This document shows positions 53,580 through 63,081 of a stretch of 64,000 nt of DNA, piece after piece. How positions within the stretch are numbered: position 1 is the stretch's first letter; every line of letters begins with the position of its first letter. Source of the DNA: Mycolicibacterium neoaurum ATCC 25795 (GTDB lineage: Bacteria > Actinomycetota > Actinomycetes > Mycobacteriales > Mycobacteriaceae); assembly GCF_000691525.1 (NCBI RefSeq), contig NZ_JMDW01000017.1, forward strand, positions 1 to 64,000, written 5' to 3'. Both the position numbers and the translations under genes were made by a program. The notes below the pieces were generated by a model. The model saw only the letters and a program-made list of their open reading frames with translations. It did not search any database and was not told the DNA's origin.

Positions 53580-56500
53580 GTGCAGCACACTCTCGAAATC
53601 AGCAGATTGATCCTCGGACTGCTGATGACCGCCGTCGTGTTGGTGTTTGCTGCAAAGCGCGTCCTGTGGCTCACCAAGCTGATCAGCTCGGGCCAGAAAC
53701 TCGGTGACGAGCGCGGCCGCAAGGACGATCTCGTCCGCCGCTTCCTGAACCAGAACAAGGAAGTCTTCGCGCAGTCGAAGCTGCTGAAGTGGTCCATCCC
53801 GGGCATCGCGCATTTCTTCACGATGTGGGGCTTCTTCGTCCTGGCCACGGTGTATCTGGAGGCCTACGGCGTCCTGTTCGACCCGGAGTTCCACATCCCG
53901 TTCGTCGGTCGCTGGGCCGTGCTGGGCTTCCTGCAGGACTTCTTCGCCCTCATGGTCTTCCTGGGCATCGTCACCTTCGCGATCATCCGCATCGCCCGCG
54001 AGCCCAAGAAGATCGGCCGCGAATCCCGGTTCTACGGTTCGCACACCGGTGGCGCCTGGGAGATCCTGTTCATGATCTTCCTGGTCATCGCGACCTACGC
54101 GTTGTTCCGCGGTGCCGCGGTGAACGTGCTCGGCGACGAGTTCCCCTACCAGAGCGGCGCGTTCCTCTCCGACGGTGTGGCCTGGCTGCTGGCCCCGCTG
54201 GGTGCGACCGCGAACATGTGGATCGAGACGCTGGCGCTCATGGGCCACATCGGCGTCATGCTGGTGTTCCTGCTGATCGTGCTGCACTCCAAGCACCTGC
54301 ACATCGGCCTGGCACCCATCAACGTCACCTTCAAGCGGCTGCCGGACGGGCTGGGCCCCCTGCTGCCGATGGAGCACAAGGGCGAGAAGATCGACTTCGA
54401 CGATCCCGCCGAGGACGCGGTGTTCGGCCGCGGCAAGATCGAGGACTTCACCTGGAAGGGCTACCTCGACTTCACCACCTGTACCGAGTGCGGACGTTGC
54501 CAATCGCAATGCCCGGCCTGGAACACCGGCAAGCCGCTGTCGCCCAAGCTCGTCATCATGAACCTGCGCGACCACATGTTCGCCAAGGCGCCCTACCTGA
54601 TCGAGGGCAAGCCCATGCCCGAGGAGGGCTCGGTCGACTTCGCCGAGCTCGGCGACAGCCTGCACGGACACGGTGTGCCCGAGGACGGCTTCGCACGCAT
54701 CGAGGGTTCCGGCCCCGAGCAGGCGCTGCGCCCGCTGGTCGGCACCGCCGAGCAGGGCGGCGTCATCGATCCCGACGTGCTGTGGTCCTGCACCAACTGC
54801 GGTGCCTGCGTGGAGCAGTGCCCGGTCGACATCGAGCACATCGACCACATCGTCGACATGCGCCGCTACCAGGTGATGGTCGAATCCGAGTTCCCCGGTG
54901 AGCTCGGTGTGCTGTTCAAGAACCTGGAGAACAAGGGCAACCCCTGGGGCCAGAACGCCAAGGACCGCACCAACTGGATCGACGAGGTCGACTTCGACGT
55001 GCCGGTCTACGGCCAGGACGTGGAGTCCTTCGACGGGTTCGAGTACCTGTTCTGGGTCGGCTGCGCCGGCGCCTACGAGGACCGCGCCAAGAAGACCACC
55101 AAGGCCGTCGCCGAACTGCTGGCCACCGCGGGTGTGAAGTTCCTGGTCCTCGGCACCGGCGAGACCTGCACCGGCGACTCGGCCCGCCGCGCGGGTAACG
55201 AGTTCCTGTTCCAGCAGCTGGCGGCGCAGAACGTCGAGACCATCAACGAGCTGTTCGAGGGTGTCGAGACCGCCAAGCGCAAGGTCGTGGTGACCTGCCC
55301 GCACTGCTACAACACGATCAACCGCGAATACCCGCAGCTCGGATCCGACTACCAGGTCGTGCACCACACCCAGCTGCTCAACCGCCTGGTCCGCGAGAAG
55401 CGGCTCATCCCGATCAACCCGGTCGGCCAGGACGTCACCTACCACGACCCCTGCTTCCTCGGTCGCCACAACAAGGAGTACGAGGCGCCGCGTGAGCTGG
55501 TCGGTGCGGCAGGCGCGAAGCTGACCGAGATGCCCCGGCACGCCGACCGCGGCCTGTGCTGTGGTGCCGGTGGCGCCCGGATGTGGATGGAAGAGCACAT
55601 CGGCAAGCGCGTCAACCAGGAACGCACCGAGGAGGCGCTGGACACCGGCGCCTCGGCGATCGCCACCGGCTGCCCGTTCTGCCGCGTCATGATCACCGAC
55701 GGTGTCGACGAGGTGGCCACCGCGTCCGACCGGGAGAAGGCAGAGGTGCTCGACGTGGCGCAGCTGCTGCTGGCCTCGCTGGAGACCAGCCTCTACACGC
55801 TGCCCGAGAAGGGCACGGCGGCCAAGTGGTCGGCCGAGCTCGCCGAGAAGCGTGCCGAGGCCGAGGCCGCCGCCGCGCCCGCGGTCGAAGAGGCCGCCGA
55901 AGAGGAGCCGGTCGCCGAGGAGACGGCCGCTCCCGCGAAAGCCGCGGCTCCGGCCGCCGCCGCCCCCGTCAAGGGCCTCGGAATCGCCGGTGCCGCAAAG
56001 CGCCCCGGCGCCAAGAAGGCAGCATCGGCGCCCGCGGCCGAGGCCGCACCCGCCGCCGAGACGGCCGCTCCGGTCAAGGGTCTGGGCATCGCCGGTGGCG
56101 CCAAGCGTCCGGGCGCGAAGAAAGCCGCACCCGCGGCAGCGGCACCCGCCGCGGCCCCGGCCGAGTCGGCACCGGCCGAGCCCGCGAAGCCCGAACCCGA
56201 GGTCAAGGGACTGGGGATCGCCTCCGGCGCCCGCCGTCCGGGGGCCAAGAAGGCAGCACCGGCCAAGGCCGCACCCAATGAGGGTGAGCCGACGGTGACC
56301 CAGCCGCCCAATGTCGATCCGGACAAGGCCGAGGCAGGTGCCAAGCAGGACACCGCCGATTCGGATATGGGGCTGAAGGAGTCCAAGCCCGAGCCGCCCG
56401 TCGTCGGATTGGGTATCGCCGCCGGCGCCCGTCGTCCCGGGGCGAAGAAGGCCGCCGCGCCCAAGCCTGCCGCCGCACCCGAACCGGCCGAGGCTCCGGA

Positions 56501-56672
56501 AGCTGCTGATGTCCCTGAAACCGCAGCGGCCCCTGAACCGGCCGAGGCCGAGGCCGCCCCGGCGGCGCCGAGCTCCAACGGATCCGGCGATGACGCCCGC
56601 GTCGTGGGTGACGAGCCCCCGGTGAAGGGTCTGGGTATCGCCAAGGGAGCGCGTCGACCGGGTAAGCGCTAA
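53580..56672 (+). CDS. etfD: Membrane iron-sulfur oxidoreductase EtfD (Rv0338c-like)
   Basis: This 1030-residue protein has five to six N-terminal helices (about 5-240), two 4Fe-4S motifs (CTECGRCQSQCP near 301 and CTNCGACVEQCPVD near 404) and two CCG-type domains (VGCAGAYEDRAK, HDPCFLGRHNKEY, GLCCGAGG). H37Rv Rv0338c is EtfD, which passes electrons from the electron transfer flavoprotein to menaquinone in fatty-acid oxidation. The C-terminal quarter is an Ala/Pro/Glu-rich tail with five copies of a VKGLGIAxGAxRPG motif and is longer than in H37Rv (about 880 residues as I recall). GTG at 53580. Confidence 0.93.
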   Translation: MQHTLEISRLILGLLMTAVVLVFAAKRVLWLTKLISSGQKLGDERGRKDDLVRRFLNQNKEVFAQSKLLKWSIPGIAHFFTMWGFFVLATVYLEAYGVLFDPEFHIPFVGRWAVLGFLQDFFALMVFLGIVTFAIIRIAREPKKIGRESRFYGSHTGGAWEILFMIFLVIATYALFRGAAVNVLGDEFPYQSGAFLSDGVAWLLAPLGATANMWIETLALMGHIGVMLVFLLIVLHSKHLHIGLAPINVTFKRLPDGLGPLLPMEHKGEKIDFDDPAEDAVFGRGKIEDFTWKGYLDFTTCTECGRCQSQCPAWNTGKPLSPKLVIMNLRDHMFAKAPYLIEGKPMPEEGSVDFAELGDSLHGHGVPEDGFARIEGSGPEQALRPLVGTAEQGGVIDPDVLWSCTNCGACVEQCPVDIEHIDHIVDMRRYQVMVESEFPGELGVLFKNLENKGNPWGQNAKDRTNWIDEVDFDVPVYGQDVESFDGFEYLFWVGCAGAYEDRAKKTTKAVAELLATAGVKFLVLGTGETCTGDSARRAGNEFLFQQLAAQNVETINELFEGVETAKRKVVVTCPHCYNTINREYPQLGSDYQVVHHTQLLNRLVREKRLIPINPVGQDVTYHDPCFLGRHNKEYEAPRELVGAAGAKLTEMPRHADRGLCCGAGGARMWMEEHIGKRVNQERTEEALDTGASAIATGCPFCRVMITDGVDEVATASDREKAEVLDVAQLLLASLETSLYTLPEKGTAAKWSAELAEKRAEAEAAAAPAVEEAAEEEPVAEETAAPAKAAAPAAAAPVKGLGIAGAAKRPGAKKAASAPAAEAAPAAETAAPVKGLGIAGGAKRPGAKKAAPAAAAPAAAPAESAPAEPAKPEPEVKGLGIASGARRPGAKKAAPAKAAPNEGEPTVTQPPNVDPDKAEAGAKQDTADSDMGLKESKPEPPVVGLGIAAGARRPGAKKAAAPKPAAAPEPAEAPEAADVPETAAAPEPAEAEAAPAAPSSNGSGDDARVVGDEPPVKGLGIAKGARRPGKR
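55968..56669 (+). repeat. Five-copy VKGLGIA/RPGAKK repeat in the EtfD tail
   Basis: The motif VKGLGIAxGAKRPGAKK starts near residues 797, 832, 875, 942 and 1015 of EtfD, separated by Ala/Pro/Glu-rich linkers of variable length. The core GLGIA and RPG are invariant; position 2 varies (Lys or Val). The last copy ends the protein as GARRPGKR. It looks like a tethered array of short linear motifs with basic charge, possibly for binding a partner or anionic lipid. Confidence 0.9.
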
Positions 56673-56686
56673 ACAGTTCCGCGATT

Positions 56687-56727
56687 TGTGGAGCGGCGAC
56701 CGTAACCATTACGGGTGCCGCTCCACA
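56687..56727. terminator. Long stem-loop between etfD and the convergent secreted-protein gene
   Basis: TGTGGAGCGGC (56687-56697) pairs with GCCGCTCCACA (56717-56727), and inside it CCGTAA pairs with TTACGG. The hairpin fills the 61-nt convergent gap. No strong U-tract follows on either strand, so termination may be only partial or rely on the stem. Confidence 0.65.
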
Positions 56728-56733
56728 GTCGTT

Positions 56734-57150
56734 TCAGAGCGCTTTCAATTGGAATGGCGTGGCGCTGATGATGCCGCCGGGACATTCGCCGTTCGAATCG
56801 GCTGACAGCACGCCACCGAGCGTCACCGGATCGACGGTCATATGGACTATTGCCGGGGCATAACTTCCGTCCGGGCAGATGAATCCGTCGGGTTTGGTGA
56901 CCGAGAAATTCCAGATGCCGCCGACCAATGTCATGGGTGTCGACCAGCCCTGGTTGCTCGATACCGTGCCGGTGCACCCGGAAGGATCGCAGGTGCTGGC
57001 CACCACCCAGACGTTGTCCGGGTCGCCCTCGGCGCCTGAATAGGAGCCATTGAGCAATGGCGGTGCGGCCTGGGCGGGCGCAGCCAGGGCCAGGGCTGCT
57101 GCCGCAGCAATTCCCACTGCCGCAGTCAGCGAACGTGTCATCGACGTCAT
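56734..57150 (-). CDS. Secreted protein of unknown function
   Basis: This 138-residue protein has a Sec signal peptide (core AAVGIAAAAALALAAPAQA, cleavage after AQA) and a mature domain with four Cys (STCDPSGCTG, ICPDG, ECPGG) that can form two disulfides; it also has a GSYSGAEGDPDNVW beginning. I do not recognise a named function. ATG 57150 or 57141 both leave a full signal peptide. It is divergent from the aminotransferase gene. Confidence 0.75.
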   Translation of the reverse strand: MTSMTRSLTAAVGIAAAAALALAAPAQAAPPLLNGSYSGAEGDPDNVWVVASTCDPSGCTGTVSSNQGWSTPMTLVGGIWNFSVTKPDGFICPDGSYAPAIVHMTVDPVTLGGVLSADSNGECPGGIISATPFQLKAL

Positions 57151-57277
57151 AATGGATCGGAAAATAGCACCGTAACGGCGGAAAACGGCGTCGCGCGGCC
57201 GCGAATTTACCGTCGTGACAGTCAAACCGTTATGCGGCACGAAAATCGGGTTGTCAACGCGTGGGACACTATTTCTC

Positions 57278-58549
57278 GTGAGTACCCATCAGCTTCCCGA
57301 CCGAACGTGGCATCAGAGCCCGCAGCCGCGTCCGCGGACGTTCGCCCAGTCGACCAAGCTGCAGGACGTCCTGTACGAGATCCGCGGGCCGGTACACGAG
57401 CAGGCCTCCCGGCTGGAGTCCGAGGGCCACCGCATCCTCAAGCTCAACATCGGCAACCCCGCCCCGTTCGGGTTCGAGGCCCCCGATGTGATCATGCGCG
57501 ACATCATCGCCGCCCTGCCCACCGCGCAGGGCTATTCGGATTCCAAGGGCATCATCCCGGCCCGCCGCGCGGTCTTCACCCGCTACGAACTGGTCGACGG
57601 CTTTCCCAAGTTCGACGTCGACGATGTCTTCCTCGGCAACGGTGTCTCCGAGCTCATCACGATGACGTTGCAGGCGTTGCTCGATAATGGTGACCAGGTG
57701 CTCATCCCGGCGCCGGACTACCCGCTGTGGACCGCCTCGACCGCGTTGGCCGGCGGCACCCCGGTGCACTACCTGTGTGACGAGACCCAGGGCTGGAACC
57801 CCGATATCGCCGACCTGGAATCCAAGATCACCGAGCGGACCAAGGCGCTGGTGGTGATCAACCCGAACAACCCGACCGGTGCGGTGTACAGCCGCGAAAT
57901 CCTGGAGCAGATGGTCGAACTCGCCCGCAAGCATCAGCTGCTGCTGCTGGCCGACGAGATCTACGACAAGATCCTCTACGACGACGCCAAGCACATCAGC
58001 CTGGCCACCCTGGCGCCGGATCTGTTGTGCCTCACCTTCAACGGGCTCTCCAAGGCCTACCGAGTGGCCGGCTACCGGTCGGGCTGGCTGGTGATCACCG
58101 GCCCCAAAGAGCACGCGAGCAGCTTCATCGAGGGCATCAACCTGCTGGCCAATATGCGGCTGTGCCCCAATGTGCCTGCCCAGCACGCCATTCAGGTTGC
58201 CCTTGGCGGCCATCAGAGCATCGACGATCTGGTGCTGCCCGGCGGCCGACTGCTCGAGCAGCGCGATGTCGCGGTCGAGAAGCTGAATTCGATTCCCGGA
58301 GTGTCCTGTGTGAAACCCCAGGGTGCGCTGTACGCATTCCCGCGGCTGGACCCCGAGGTCTACGACATCCACGATGACGAGCAACTGGTGCTCGACCTGC
58401 TGTTGCAGGAGAAGATCCTGGTCACCCAGGGCACCGGATTCAACTGGCCCACACCGGATCATCTGCGTATCGTGACGCTGCCGTGGGCGCGGGATCTGGC
58501 CAACGCCATCGAGCGGCTCGGCAACTTCCTGGTCAGCTACCGGCAGTAG
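57278..58549 (+). CDS. aspC: Class I aminotransferase (AspC/Rv0337c-like)
   Basis: This 423-residue PLP enzyme has LKLNIGNPAPFGFEAP, the VINPNNPTGAVYS loop and the PLP-lysine motif SKAYRVAGYRSGW near residue 255, followed by a conserved Arg near the C-terminus. It resembles the alanine/aspartate aminotransferase group called AspC in mycobacteria; substrate preference is not certain. GTG at 57278 gives the usual leader with STHQLPDRTWHQ; the frame is open further upstream. Confidence 0.9.
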   Translation: MSTHQLPDRTWHQSPQPRPRTFAQSTKLQDVLYEIRGPVHEQASRLESEGHRILKLNIGNPAPFGFEAPDVIMRDIIAALPTAQGYSDSKGIIPARRAVFTRYELVDGFPKFDVDDVFLGNGVSELITMTLQALLDNGDQVLIPAPDYPLWTASTALAGGTPVHYLCDETQGWNPDIADLESKITERTKALVVINPNNPTGAVYSREILEQMVELARKHQLLLLADEIYDKILYDDAKHISLATLAPDLLCLTFNGLSKAYRVAGYRSGWLVITGPKEHASSFIEGINLLANMRLCPNVPAQHAIQVALGGHQSIDDLVLPGGRLLEQRDVAVEKLNSIPGVSCVKPQGALYAFPRLDPEVYDIHDDEQLVLDLLLQEKILVTQGTGFNWPTPDHLRIVTLPWARDLANAIERLGNFLVSYRQ

Positions 58550-58575
58550 CAGGCACACCGCCTACGCTGTTGCGG

Positions 58576-59829
58576 GTGGCCCACTCCCATTCACACTCGC
58601 ATTCGCTGAGCGGCCCCTCGCCGTTGGGCCCGCTGGCCGCACGGATCGTCGTCGGTCTGCTGGTCGCGATCGCCATCGCCACCCTGATCGGGGTGGGCTG
58701 GCTGTGGCCCAGTCAGGAGAAGCTGGACATCCCACTGCCGTTCCAGAACTCCGCGGGCGGCGGTGTCAGCACCGAGGCGGGCCGGGTGGTGTCGGTCTCG
58801 GAGGCAGCCTGCGGTGGGCCGACGGTCGGTGCGGTCATCACCTCCGCACCGCCGCCCAGCACGGGTGACACGTATTGCACCCAGTCGTTCATCCGGATCG
58901 GTTCCGGCCCCAACGAGGGCGCCTACACACTGCTGGAGTTCAGCGGCGGGCCGGGACAACCGCAGCTCGTCATCGGTGACGATATCCGCATCACCCGCGC
59001 GGTCGACCCGAGCGGCACCACCATCTACTCGTTCTACGACTACGAGCGCAGCTGGACGCTCACCGCACTGGCGGCGGCCTTCGCCATCGTCGTCGTGGCC
59101 GTCGCCGGCTGGCGTGGCCTGCGCGCCCTGATCGGTATCGCCGTCGCCTTCGCGGTGCTGGTGCTGTTCATGCTGCCCGCGCTGCGCGACGGGGCGAATG
59201 CCATTCCGGTGGCGCTGGTGGCGTCGTCACTGATCCTCTATGCCGTGCTCTACCTCGCGCACGGGGTGAGCCTGCGTACCAGCGCGGCACTGCTGGGCAC
59301 GTTGACATCGTTGCTGTTGGCCACGGCGCTGTCCTGGGGTGCCATCGAACTCACCCACCTCACCGGGCTTTCGGAGGAGGAGAACAACGCGGTCGCGACG
59401 TTCCTCGGCGGGGTGTCGATCACCGGCCTGCTGCTGGCCGGTTTCATCATCGGTTCCCTCGGCGTCCTCAACGATGTCACCGTCACCCAGGCCTCGACGG
59501 CCTTCGAGCTGGCACAGCACAGTCATTCGCGGCGGGCGGTGTTCTTCGGCGCCATGCGGGTCGGCCGCGACCACATCGCCAGTACGGTCTACACGCTGGT
59601 GCTCGCCTACGCGGGCAGCGCGTTACCGCTGCTGCTGTTGTTCAGCGTGGCCAATCGCTCGCTCGGCGATGTCCTGACCGGGGAGAGCGTGGCCATCGAG
59701 ATCGCCCGCTCGGCCGTCGGCGGTATCGCCCTTGCCCTTTCGGTTCCGTTGACGACGGCCATCGCAGCGGTACTGGCGACGCCTAACGCTGCAGCAGCTC
59801 CAAAAGATAGTTCCCGTAACCCGACTTGA
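58576..59829 (+). CDS. YibE/F-like membrane protein
   Basis: This 417-residue protein has a His-rich start (HSHSHSHS), then one membrane helix, an extracytoplasmic beta-rich domain with a Cys pair (about 55-150), and a C-terminal bundle of about seven helices typical of YibE/F: AVLYLAHGVSLRTSAALLGT, GFIIGSLGVLNDVTVTQ and GAMRVGRDHIASTVYT. Transport function is unknown. GTG at 58576, or TTG at 58570. Its 3' end overlaps rmlA by 47 nt on the opposite strand. Confidence 0.8.
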   Translation: MAHSHSHSHSLSGPSPLGPLAARIVVGLLVAIAIATLIGVGWLWPSQEKLDIPLPFQNSAGGGVSTEAGRVVSVSEAACGGPTVGAVITSAPPPSTGDTYCTQSFIRIGSGPNEGAYTLLEFSGGPGQPQLVIGDDIRITRAVDPSGTTIYSFYDYERSWTLTALAAAFAIVVVAVAGWRGLRALIGIAVAFAVLVLFMLPALRDGANAIPVALVASSLILYAVLYLAHGVSLRTSAALLGTLTSLLLATALSWGAIELTHLTGLSEEENNAVATFLGGVSITGLLLAGFIIGSLGVLNDVTVTQASTAFELAQHSHSRRAVFFGAMRVGRDHIASTVYTLVLAYAGSALPLLLLFSVANRSLGDVLTGESVAIEIARSAVGGIALALSVPLTTAIAAVLATPNAAAAPKDSSRNPT

Positions 59830-60646
59830 GCAGGGTCTGGGCGTGGGCGGCAAGTTGCTCGTCGTCGATGAAGCCCACCCGCCAGGCCACCTCTTCGGGA
59901 GCACTGATCTTCAGCCCCTGGCGTTGTTCGATGGTCCGCACGAAATCGCTTGCGTCCAGCAGGGAATCGAAGGTCCCGGTATCCAGCCACGCGGTGCCGC
60001 GGGCCAGTACCTCGACCGAGAGTCGGCCCTGGCGCAGGTAGGTCTGGTTGATATCGGTGATCTCGTACTCGCCGCGCGCGGATTTGCGCAGCCCACGGGC
60101 GATCTCGACGACATCGTTGTCGTAGAAGTACAACCCGGGAACCGCGTGATGCGATTTCGGCTTGTCGGGTTTCTCCTCCAGGGATATCGCCCGGCCGTCG
60201 GCATCGAACTCGACCACCCCGTAGGCCGACGGGTTGGCCACCCAGTACGCGAAAATGGCTCCGCCGCTGACATTCTGGAATCGGCGCAATCCCGTTCCCA
60301 GCCCGGGTCCGTAGAAGATGTTGTCGCCCAATACCAATGCCACCGAATCACTGCCGATATGGTCGGCACCGATCACGAAGGCCTGCGCGAGGCCTTCCGG
60401 TGTGTCCTGTACCGCGTAGGTCAGATTGATGCCCCACTGCGAGCCGTCGCCGAGCAGCCGGTGAAAGCCCGGTGCGTCGTGGCCGGTGGTGATGATCAGG
60501 ATGTCCCGGATACCCGCCATCATCAAGGTGCTCAGCGGGTAGTAGATCATCGGCTTGTCGTACACGGGCAGCAGCTGCTTGCTGGTGCCCCGGGTGATGG
60601 GGTGTAGACGTGTCCCGGTCCCCCCGGCCAGGATGATGCCGCGCAT
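59783..60646 (-). CDS. rmlA: Glucose-1-phosphate thymidylyltransferase
   Basis: It makes dTDP-glucose, the first step to dTDP-rhamnose for the arabinogalactan linker. This 287-residue enzyme starts MRGIILAGGTGTRLHPITRG, the nucleotide-binding signature, and has KPMIYYPLSTLMMAGI, VLGDNIFYGPGL and LEEKPDKPKSHHAVPGLYFY. ATG at 60646. It is last in a minus-strand run P450, DinB-type, NTF2-type, rmlA with gaps of 2, 10 and 0 nt. Confidence 0.97.
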   Translation of the reverse strand: MRGIILAGGTGTRLHPITRGTSKQLLPVYDKPMIYYPLSTLMMAGIRDILIITTGHDAPGFHRLLGDGSQWGINLTYAVQDTPEGLAQAFVIGADHIGSDSVALVLGDNIFYGPGLGTGLRRFQNVSGGAIFAYWVANPSAYGVVEFDADGRAISLEEKPDKPKSHHAVPGLYFYDNDVVEIARGLRKSARGEYEITDINQTYLRQGRLSVEVLARGTAWLDTGTFDSLLDASDFVRTIEQRQGLKISAPEEVAWRVGFIDDEQLAAHAQTLLKSGYGNYLLELLQR

Positions 60647-60997
60647 CTAGGCGTCGAGGTCTTTTTCGGTGAGGCCGGTGGCCGCCAGCGCCGCGTCGAG
60701 ACTCTCGTGCAGGAACAACGAGGTGACCTGGTCGTGCACCACCCGGAACGCCGAGGCGGCGGGGGCCCCGTTGACGGTCTGTTCGGCGACGACGACCCCG
60801 TCGTGCACATAGAGCCTGCCCACCTCGGCCGTGACGTCCTCCTGCGCCCAGTCCAGCAAGGCCTGGTGTCCTTGGGCGGCGCGGTCGGCGGTCGCGATCT
60901 CGATATCGTCGCTGGACAGCTTCACCAGCGTGTCGTAGTCACGGGCGTTGAGGGCGTCATGCCATGCCAGGACGGTCGCGATCTCCGAGGTGCTCAT
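60647..60997 (-). CDS. NTF2/SnoaL-like protein (Rv0333-like)
   Basis: This 116-residue cone-fold protein starts SEIATVLAWHDALNARDYDT, the usual NTF2-like opening helix, followed by strands VGRLYVHDGVVVAEQTVNG. The fold serves enzymes and binding proteins; no catalytic residues are assigned. ATG at 60997; its stop abuts the rmlA start without a gap. Confidence 0.8.
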   Translation of the reverse strand: MSTSEIATVLAWHDALNARDYDTLVKLSSDDIEIATADRAAQGHQALLDWAQEDVTAEVGRLYVHDGVVVAEQTVNGAPAASAFRVVHDQVTSLFLHESLDAALAATGLTEKDLDA

Positions 60998-61007
60998 GGG
61001 CTCAACC

Positions 61008-61745
61008 TTAGAACGGCGTGCCCGCCAACCACGCGTCCCATACCTCCGCGTCCCCCAGGACCTCGACACCGGCCTCGGCCGCGGTGCGCCTGCGGGTGAT
61101 GGCCAGCAGCAGATCGACCGCCCGCCCACGCACGGCGACGTCGCTCTTGCCGTGCGCATACGTCCAGGACAGCCCCTCCTCGTCGTGCACGACGCTCCAC
61201 TCCCCGGTCGGCCCGAGGCCGTCATCGGTGGCGTGCAGGTGCAACGACTGACCCCGCGCGATCGGCTTGTACTGGGCGACAGACAGGTCCAGCCATTCGC
61301 TGACGCCGTCGGCTGCCAGATCCGGGGGTAGGTCGAACTCGCGTCCGAGCGCCAGCAACGCGTCGGCACGGTGCACGGTCTGCTCGTGCACGCGGCGGCG
61401 GATCCACCAGCCGGGAATGTGCGGGCCGCCGAAGGTCCACACTTTGATGTTCGACCCGGCCTGCTCGACGGCGTCGACCAACCCCTGAGCACCCTCGTTG
61501 AGCCAGTCGATGGCCGCGTCCAAGTCCTCGGGCGGTTTGCCGTTGCGGACCTCGCGTGGGTCCAGCGCCTCGGTGCGCCGATCGGTGATGATCTGTGTGC
61601 ACCAACGGTTTCCGCGACCGACATGACGGAACAGCTGTTTGAGCGTCCACTCACCGCAGGTCGGTACCGGCGTCGCCGGGTCCGCATCGCGGATCAGTTC
61701 GCCGAAGTCTCTGGTTTGTTCGAGCAGGGCGGCTCGGAAGTCCAT
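61008..61745 (-). CDS. Maleylpyruvate isomerase-type/DinB-fold protein (Rv0332-like)
   Basis: This 245-residue protein has PTCGEWTLKQLFRHVGRGNR with one metal His near 41 and a WWIRRRVHEQTVHRADALLA region with two His near 119-123. These give the DinB-like metal triad of mycothiol-dependent enzymes. The C-terminal domain is SCP2-like. Substrate unknown. ATG at 61745 lies 2 nt after the P450 stop. Confidence 0.85.
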   Translation of the reverse strand: MDFRAALLEQTRDFGELIRDADPATPVPTCGEWTLKQLFRHVGRGNRWCTQIITDRRTEALDPREVRNGKPPEDLDAAIDWLNEGAQGLVDAVEQAGSNIKVWTFGGPHIPGWWIRRRVHEQTVHRADALLALGREFDLPPDLAADGVSEWLDLSVAQYKPIARGQSLHLHATDDGLGPTGEWSVVHDEEGLSWTYAHGKSDVAVRGRAVDLLLAITRRRTAAEAGVEVLGDAEVWDAWLAGTPF

Positions 61746-61747
61746 GC

Positions 61748-63076
61748 TTACGACGGTAGCGCGGCGCGGGTGTCGCCGAGGGCGATTGGCAGGGTGGCCC
61801 AGCCGCGCAGCACCCGGGTTTCGCGACGCGTTCCGGCCCCGGCGAGCGCGGCGTGGGGGAAGCGCTCGAAGAATGTCCGCAGCCCGACCTCACCCTCCGC
61901 CCTGGCCAGCGCGGCACCCAGGCAGAAGTGCCTGCCGCCGGAGAACGACAGATGCTTCCCGGCATTCGACCGCTCGATGTCGAAGCGGTGCGGGTCGTCG
62001 AAGACGTTCGGGTCACGGTTGGCGCCGGCGATGTAGACCAGCACCCCTTCCCCGGCGCGCACGCGGGTACCTGCCAGGTCCAGGTCCTTGGTGGCGATGC
62101 GCGCCGAGAGCTGCACCGGGGATTCCAGGCGCAGGATCTCCTCGACGGCGATCGGCCACAGCTCGGGCCGTTCGGCGAGTGTGTGCAGGTGTTCGGGGTG
62201 TTGCAGCAGCAGTCTGATGCCGTTGCCCAGCAGATTGACGGTGGTCTCGAACCCGGCGGCGAGCACCAGACCGGCGGTGGCCACCAGTTCCTGTTCGGTC
62301 AGCGGACCGTCCTCGGATGCCTCGGAGGCGGTGATGATCTGGCTCATCAGATCGTCACCGGGGTTGCGGCGCAACTGCCGCAGATGCCCGACCAGCCAAT
62401 CGTTGAAACCCTGGACCGCCGCGCTGACCTCTTGGTACTGCGGCCAGGTCAGGCCGATGTCCAGGCTGGCTGCGCCGTGCTCACCGAATTCCAGGACGCG
62501 GGCCCGGTCGTGCTCGGGGACGCCGAGGATGTCACCGATGACGGTCACCGGCAACTGCCCGCAATACCGCGCCACGATGTCGACTGTGCCGGTCTCGGCC
62601 GTGAGGTCATCCAGCAGCCGGTTGGCGGTGTCCTGCACCCGATCTCGCAGCGCCGCCACAGCCCGGGTGGTGAACACCGAGGACACCAGCTTGCGGTAGC
62701 GGGTGTGCTGCGGCGCCTCGACCGAGAGCATCGACGGCGGCTGGAGTGGGTGCAGCACATCGGGTTTGGTGCGGTCGATGACCCATTGCAGTGGCCCGGG
62801 CAGATTCGACCCGAGCGCCAGGACGCGGAAGTCCTCCGAGCGCAGGACATCGCTGCAGACCTTGTGGTCGACCGACAGGTACACCACCCGACCCTTGACC
62901 AGCGGTCCCTGCGCACGCAGTTCCTCGGTGAACGGGACCGGGTCGGCACGGATTGCGGGATCGGCGATCAACCGGCCCTGCGGATCGCCCCGGCGGGCGA
63001 ACAGGGTCGAGATCCCACGGACGAATCCGTGCATGGCCATCCAGTGGATACGTTCACGCATTGTCGCCATCATCAC
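61748..63076 (-). CDS. Cytochrome P450
   Basis: This 442-residue haem monooxygenase has the I-helix segment VLAAGFETTVNLLGN near residue 269, the ExxR motif in EEILRLES and the haem loop FSGGRHFCLGAALARAEG with Cys near 388. It lacks a membrane anchor, as usual for bacterial P450s. ATG at 63076 (further in-frame ATGs follow). It begins the minus-strand run to rmlA and is divergent from a TetR gene with two operator-like palindromes between them. Substrate unknown. Confidence 0.95.
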   Translation of the reverse strand: MMMATMRERIHWMAMHGFVRGISTLFARRGDPQGRLIADPAIRADPVPFTEELRAQGPLVKGRVVYLSVDHKVCSDVLRSEDFRVLALGSNLPGPLQWVIDRTKPDVLHPLQPPSMLSVEAPQHTRYRKLVSSVFTTRAVAALRDRVQDTANRLLDDLTAETGTVDIVARYCGQLPVTVIGDILGVPEHDRARVLEFGEHGAASLDIGLTWPQYQEVSAAVQGFNDWLVGHLRQLRRNPGDDLMSQIITASEASEDGPLTEQELVATAGLVLAAGFETTVNLLGNGIRLLLQHPEHLHTLAERPELWPIAVEEILRLESPVQLSARIATKDLDLAGTRVRAGEGVLVYIAGANRDPNVFDDPHRFDIERSNAGKHLSFSGGRHFCLGAALARAEGEVGLRTFFERFPHAALAGAGTRRETRVLRGWATLPIALGDTRAALPS

Positions 63077-63081
63077 CCCTA

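Noticed and set aside
55968..56669. etfD tail repeat as tandem DNA duplication
   Set aside because: DNA copies differ at many third positions and spacing varies, so the repeat is at protein level.
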